From CAZOEL01 sp964578835 (lineage in GTDB: Bacteria > Desulfobacterota > Syntrophobacteria > Syntrophobacterales > Syntrophobacteraceae): a stretch of DNA of 6,738 nucleotides. The DNA is taken from NCBI GenBank assembly GCA_964578835.1, contig CAZOEL010000157.1:1-6738 (forward strand). Direction: 5' to 3'. This document shows positions 5,244 to 6,738 of this stretch, one piece after another. Numbering within the stretch: the first letter of the stretch is position 1; every line of letters starts with the position of its first letter. The position numbers and the translations under genes are program-made. Under the pieces are notes generated by a model that had not been told where the DNA came from, searched no databases, and was given only the letters and a program-made list of their open reading frames with translations.

Positions 5244-5410
5244 CTATGGCCTCCCCCTCTCTTTCCTAATCCGTCGTATTGCCACTGGCTGTGGTGGCTG
5301 CGAACAACGGCGCAAGCCAACGGGAATCCTGCCTCCTCCAAAGCATGCAGATTGGAGGCCTAAGAATATAGTGCGAATGGTTTGGATCTATACTTTTACG
5401 TATCTTCCGG

Positions 5411-5520
5411 GGGCGCGGGCAACTGGTTGCCCGCGCCCGAAGGGCAAGAGGAATAAGGCGACCGGGCAGTGTTCTGGTCGAGCCTCTTGCGCTTCGCACC
5501 CGGGCAACCAGTTGCCCGGG
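5411..5520. repeat. Twin REP-like palindromes in inverted orientation
   Basis: The first hairpin has perfect 13-bp arms gggcgcgggcaac (5411-5423) and gttgcccgcgccc (5426-5438). The second has perfect 10-bp arms cccgggcaac (5499-5508) and gttgcccggg (5511-5520). Their cores are reverse complements of each other. Between them cgaagggcaagagg (5438-5451) pairs with cctcttgcgcttcg (5483-5496) at 13 of 14 positions, and ggcgacc (5457-5463) pairs with the ggtcg-containing segment at 5476-5484 with a bulge. The whole is thus a roughly 110-bp imperfect palindrome with a hairpin on each arm, like a BIME built of two inverted REPs. It lies about 110 bp after the histidine kinase stop and may stabilise or end that transcript; no U-tract is seen. 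Confidence 0.8.
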
Positions 5521-5631
5521 CTGCCCCCCTAAATCGGCGGCTATGCTACATCGGCAAAGATGTGTGCATAGAGTAGCCTGTACGGAGCATTGTAAGCTCA
5601 CTGGGTTGTTTCTGGAAAAAAGCAAATAGAT

Positions 5632-6738
5632 TCAAGCATCAAGGACTTCACGGACCTTGCCGGTCAGGGTCTTTACCGAAAATGGTTTCTGCAAAAAATC
5701 GATCTCCTCATCGAGAACGCCGTGATCAGCAATGACGTCGGCTGTGTAGCCGGACATGAAGACACACTTCAATCCGGTCTTAAAGGCATTGAGCTTCTCC
5801 CTTAAGTCCTTGCCGTTCATTTCAGGCATCACCACATCGGTTACCAGCAAGTGGATGGGACCGGGATGATCCTGCGCTATTCTGAGGGCCTTTCCGGGGC
5901 TCTGGGCTGCCAAGACAATATAACCGTGTCGCTCCAGAATGGTTTTTGCCATAGCCAGGATCGATTCTTCATCTTCCACCAGGAGAACCGTCTCGTTTCC
6001 TTTAAGATTTCTCTTTTGCGGCGTCCCAGGAGGCTCTTCAGCAGTGGGCATATCAACCCGGGGCAAGTAAATCCGGAAGGCGGCGCCCCGGCCAGGCTCG
6101 CTGTGGACATCAATAAAGCCGTTGTTTTGCTTGACGATACCGTATACGGTTGCGAGCCCCAGCCCCGTTCCTTTGCCAACCTCTTTGGTCGTAAAGAACG
6201 GCTCGAAGATCTTTTCAATTGTCTCTTTGTCCATGCCGCAGCCGTCATCGTTAAAGCTGAGCAGCACGTAGTCTCCTGGAGTGGTCCCGGAGTGTTCGCT
6301 GCAGTATGCTTCATCCAGGGTCACATTGCCGGTCTCAATGATGACTTTCCCTACGCCCGCTATGGCGTCGCGCGCATTAACGCACAGGTTGGCAAGAATC
6401 TGGTCGACCTGTGTGGGGTCCACTTTAACCGGCCAGATCTCGCTACCTGGCTTCCACAGCAGCTCGATGTCCTCTCCGATAAGCCGCCTTACCATCGTGA
6501 GCATGCTTTGCACGGTTTCATCAATGCTTAGAACCTTTGGGCTGATCGTCTGCTTTCTGGCAAAAGCCAGGAGCTGGCGGACCAGATCCGCCGAGCGCCT
6601 TGAGGCTTTCAGGACTTCCTGGAGGTCATGGTAAGCCGATAGAGAAGAATCGATCTCATCGAGGGCGAGCTGCGTGTGTCCAAGGATTACCCCCAGCATG
6701 TTGTTGAAATCGTGCGCTACTCCACCCGCAAGCCTTCC
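5632..6738 (-). CDS. Hybrid sensor histidine kinase/response regulator, 5' end outside the window
   Basis: Partial gene; 368 residues are visible, and the frame is open through the window edge, 13 codons beyond the first internal ATG (6699). Numbering from the edge: the HisKA domain opens with GRLAGGVAHDFNNMLG, the phospho-accepting His being residue 9. The HATPase_c domain shows the N-box NLCVNARDA (117-125), the D-x-G-x-G motif DGCG (from Asp165), the F-box IFEPFFTTK and the G2 box GKGTGLGLA (188-196). A C-terminal receiver follows: acidic pair at LLVEDEES (near 252-259), phospho-acceptor Asp301 in TDVVMPEMNG, Ser329 in FMSGYT, and Lys351 in LQKPFS. All catalytic residues are present, so autophosphorylation and transfer to the own receiver are expected. 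The sensor part (often PAS domains in this class) is missing, so the signal is unknown. No DNA-binding output domain follows the receiver. Confidence 0.96.
   Translation of the reverse strand, partial: GRLAGGVAHDFNNMLGVILGHTQLALDEIDSSLSAYHDLQEVLKASRRSADLVRQLLAFARKQTISPKVLSIDETVQSMLTMVRRLIGEDIELLWKPGSEIWPVKVDPTQVDQILANLCVNARDAIAGVGKVIIETGNVTLDEAYCSEHSGTTPGDYVLLSFNDDGCGMDKETIEKIFEPFFTTKEVGKGTGLGLATVYGIVKQNNGFIDVHSEPGRGAAFRIYLPRVDMPTAEEPPGTPQKRNLKGNETVLLVEDEESILAMAKTILERHGYIVLAAQSPGKALRIAQDHPGPIHLLVTDVVMPEMNGKDLREKLNAFKTGLKCVFMSGYTADVIADHGVLDEEIDFLQKPFSVKTLTGKVREVLDA

Noticed and set aside
5266..5625. Minus-strand frame of 119 codons
   Set aside because: It runs straight through the twin REP-like hairpins and has no recognisable protein sequence; the openness follows from the GC-rich repeat.
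5851..6531. Plus-strand frame of 226 codons
   Set aside because: It is antisense to the hybrid histidine kinase, whose motifs are fully intact in the other frame.

Overview
The window reads as chromosomal DNA of a Gram-negative bacterium. Three consecutive lipoprotein genes of an outer-membrane type, a DksA/TraR-type zinc-finger gene close to E. coli ybiI, and a soluble-core hybrid histidine kinase support this. The style of the kinase (GRLAGGVAHDFNN motif, fused receiver) and the many short palindromic repeats between genes recall Desulfobacterota ('deltaproteobacteria') or similar environmental lineages. That placement is an inference from memory, not a demonstrated assignment. All genes I can support lie on the minus strand, so transcription runs from high to low coordinates.

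Layout from the right edge: the 3' part of a hybrid sensor histidine kinase/response regulator (5632-6738, 5' end outside the window); a 388-bp gap (5244-5631) holding two inverted copies of a REP-like palindrome; a small HMA2-like gene (4957-5223) preceded by a 6-codon leader; a 183-codon gene I do not recognise (4135-4686); a 540-bp stretch with no supported gene; a ybiI-like C4 zinc-finger gene (3326-3592); about 660 bp of nested and abutting palindromic elements (2549-3212); an operon of three lipoprotein genes (2366 down to 590) encoding a CsgG-family protein, a DUF4810-family protein and a DUF799/GNA1162-family protein; and a doubtful reading frame (2-526) whose 3' end runs through a copy of the repeat found at 2893-2979.

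The lipoprotein operon is the clearest functional unit. The genes are joined by two ATGA stop-start overlaps, which implies translational coupling and fixed stoichiometry. Each product has a signal peptide ending in a lipobox, so together they probably form an envelope assembly, perhaps secretion-related or structural, around the CsgG-like subunit. The CsgG-like gene has a complete lipoprotein signal peptide only if translation begins at an ATA codon lying just behind a strong Shine-Dalgarno sequence. The nearest ATG is 47 codons downstream and would give a protein without export signal. This is either a rare ATA start, a start-codon mutation, or a sequence error.

The other notable feature is the intergenic repeat mosaic at 2549-3212. 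It contains palindromes nested inside palindromes, a 214-bp element with perfect 21-bp terminal inverted repeats that itself contains another repeat, and a third element abutting it and sharing its terminal CTAG. This looks like a landing zone for non-autonomous, MITE-like elements. I see no transposase, CRISPR array, tRNA or rRNA in the window.
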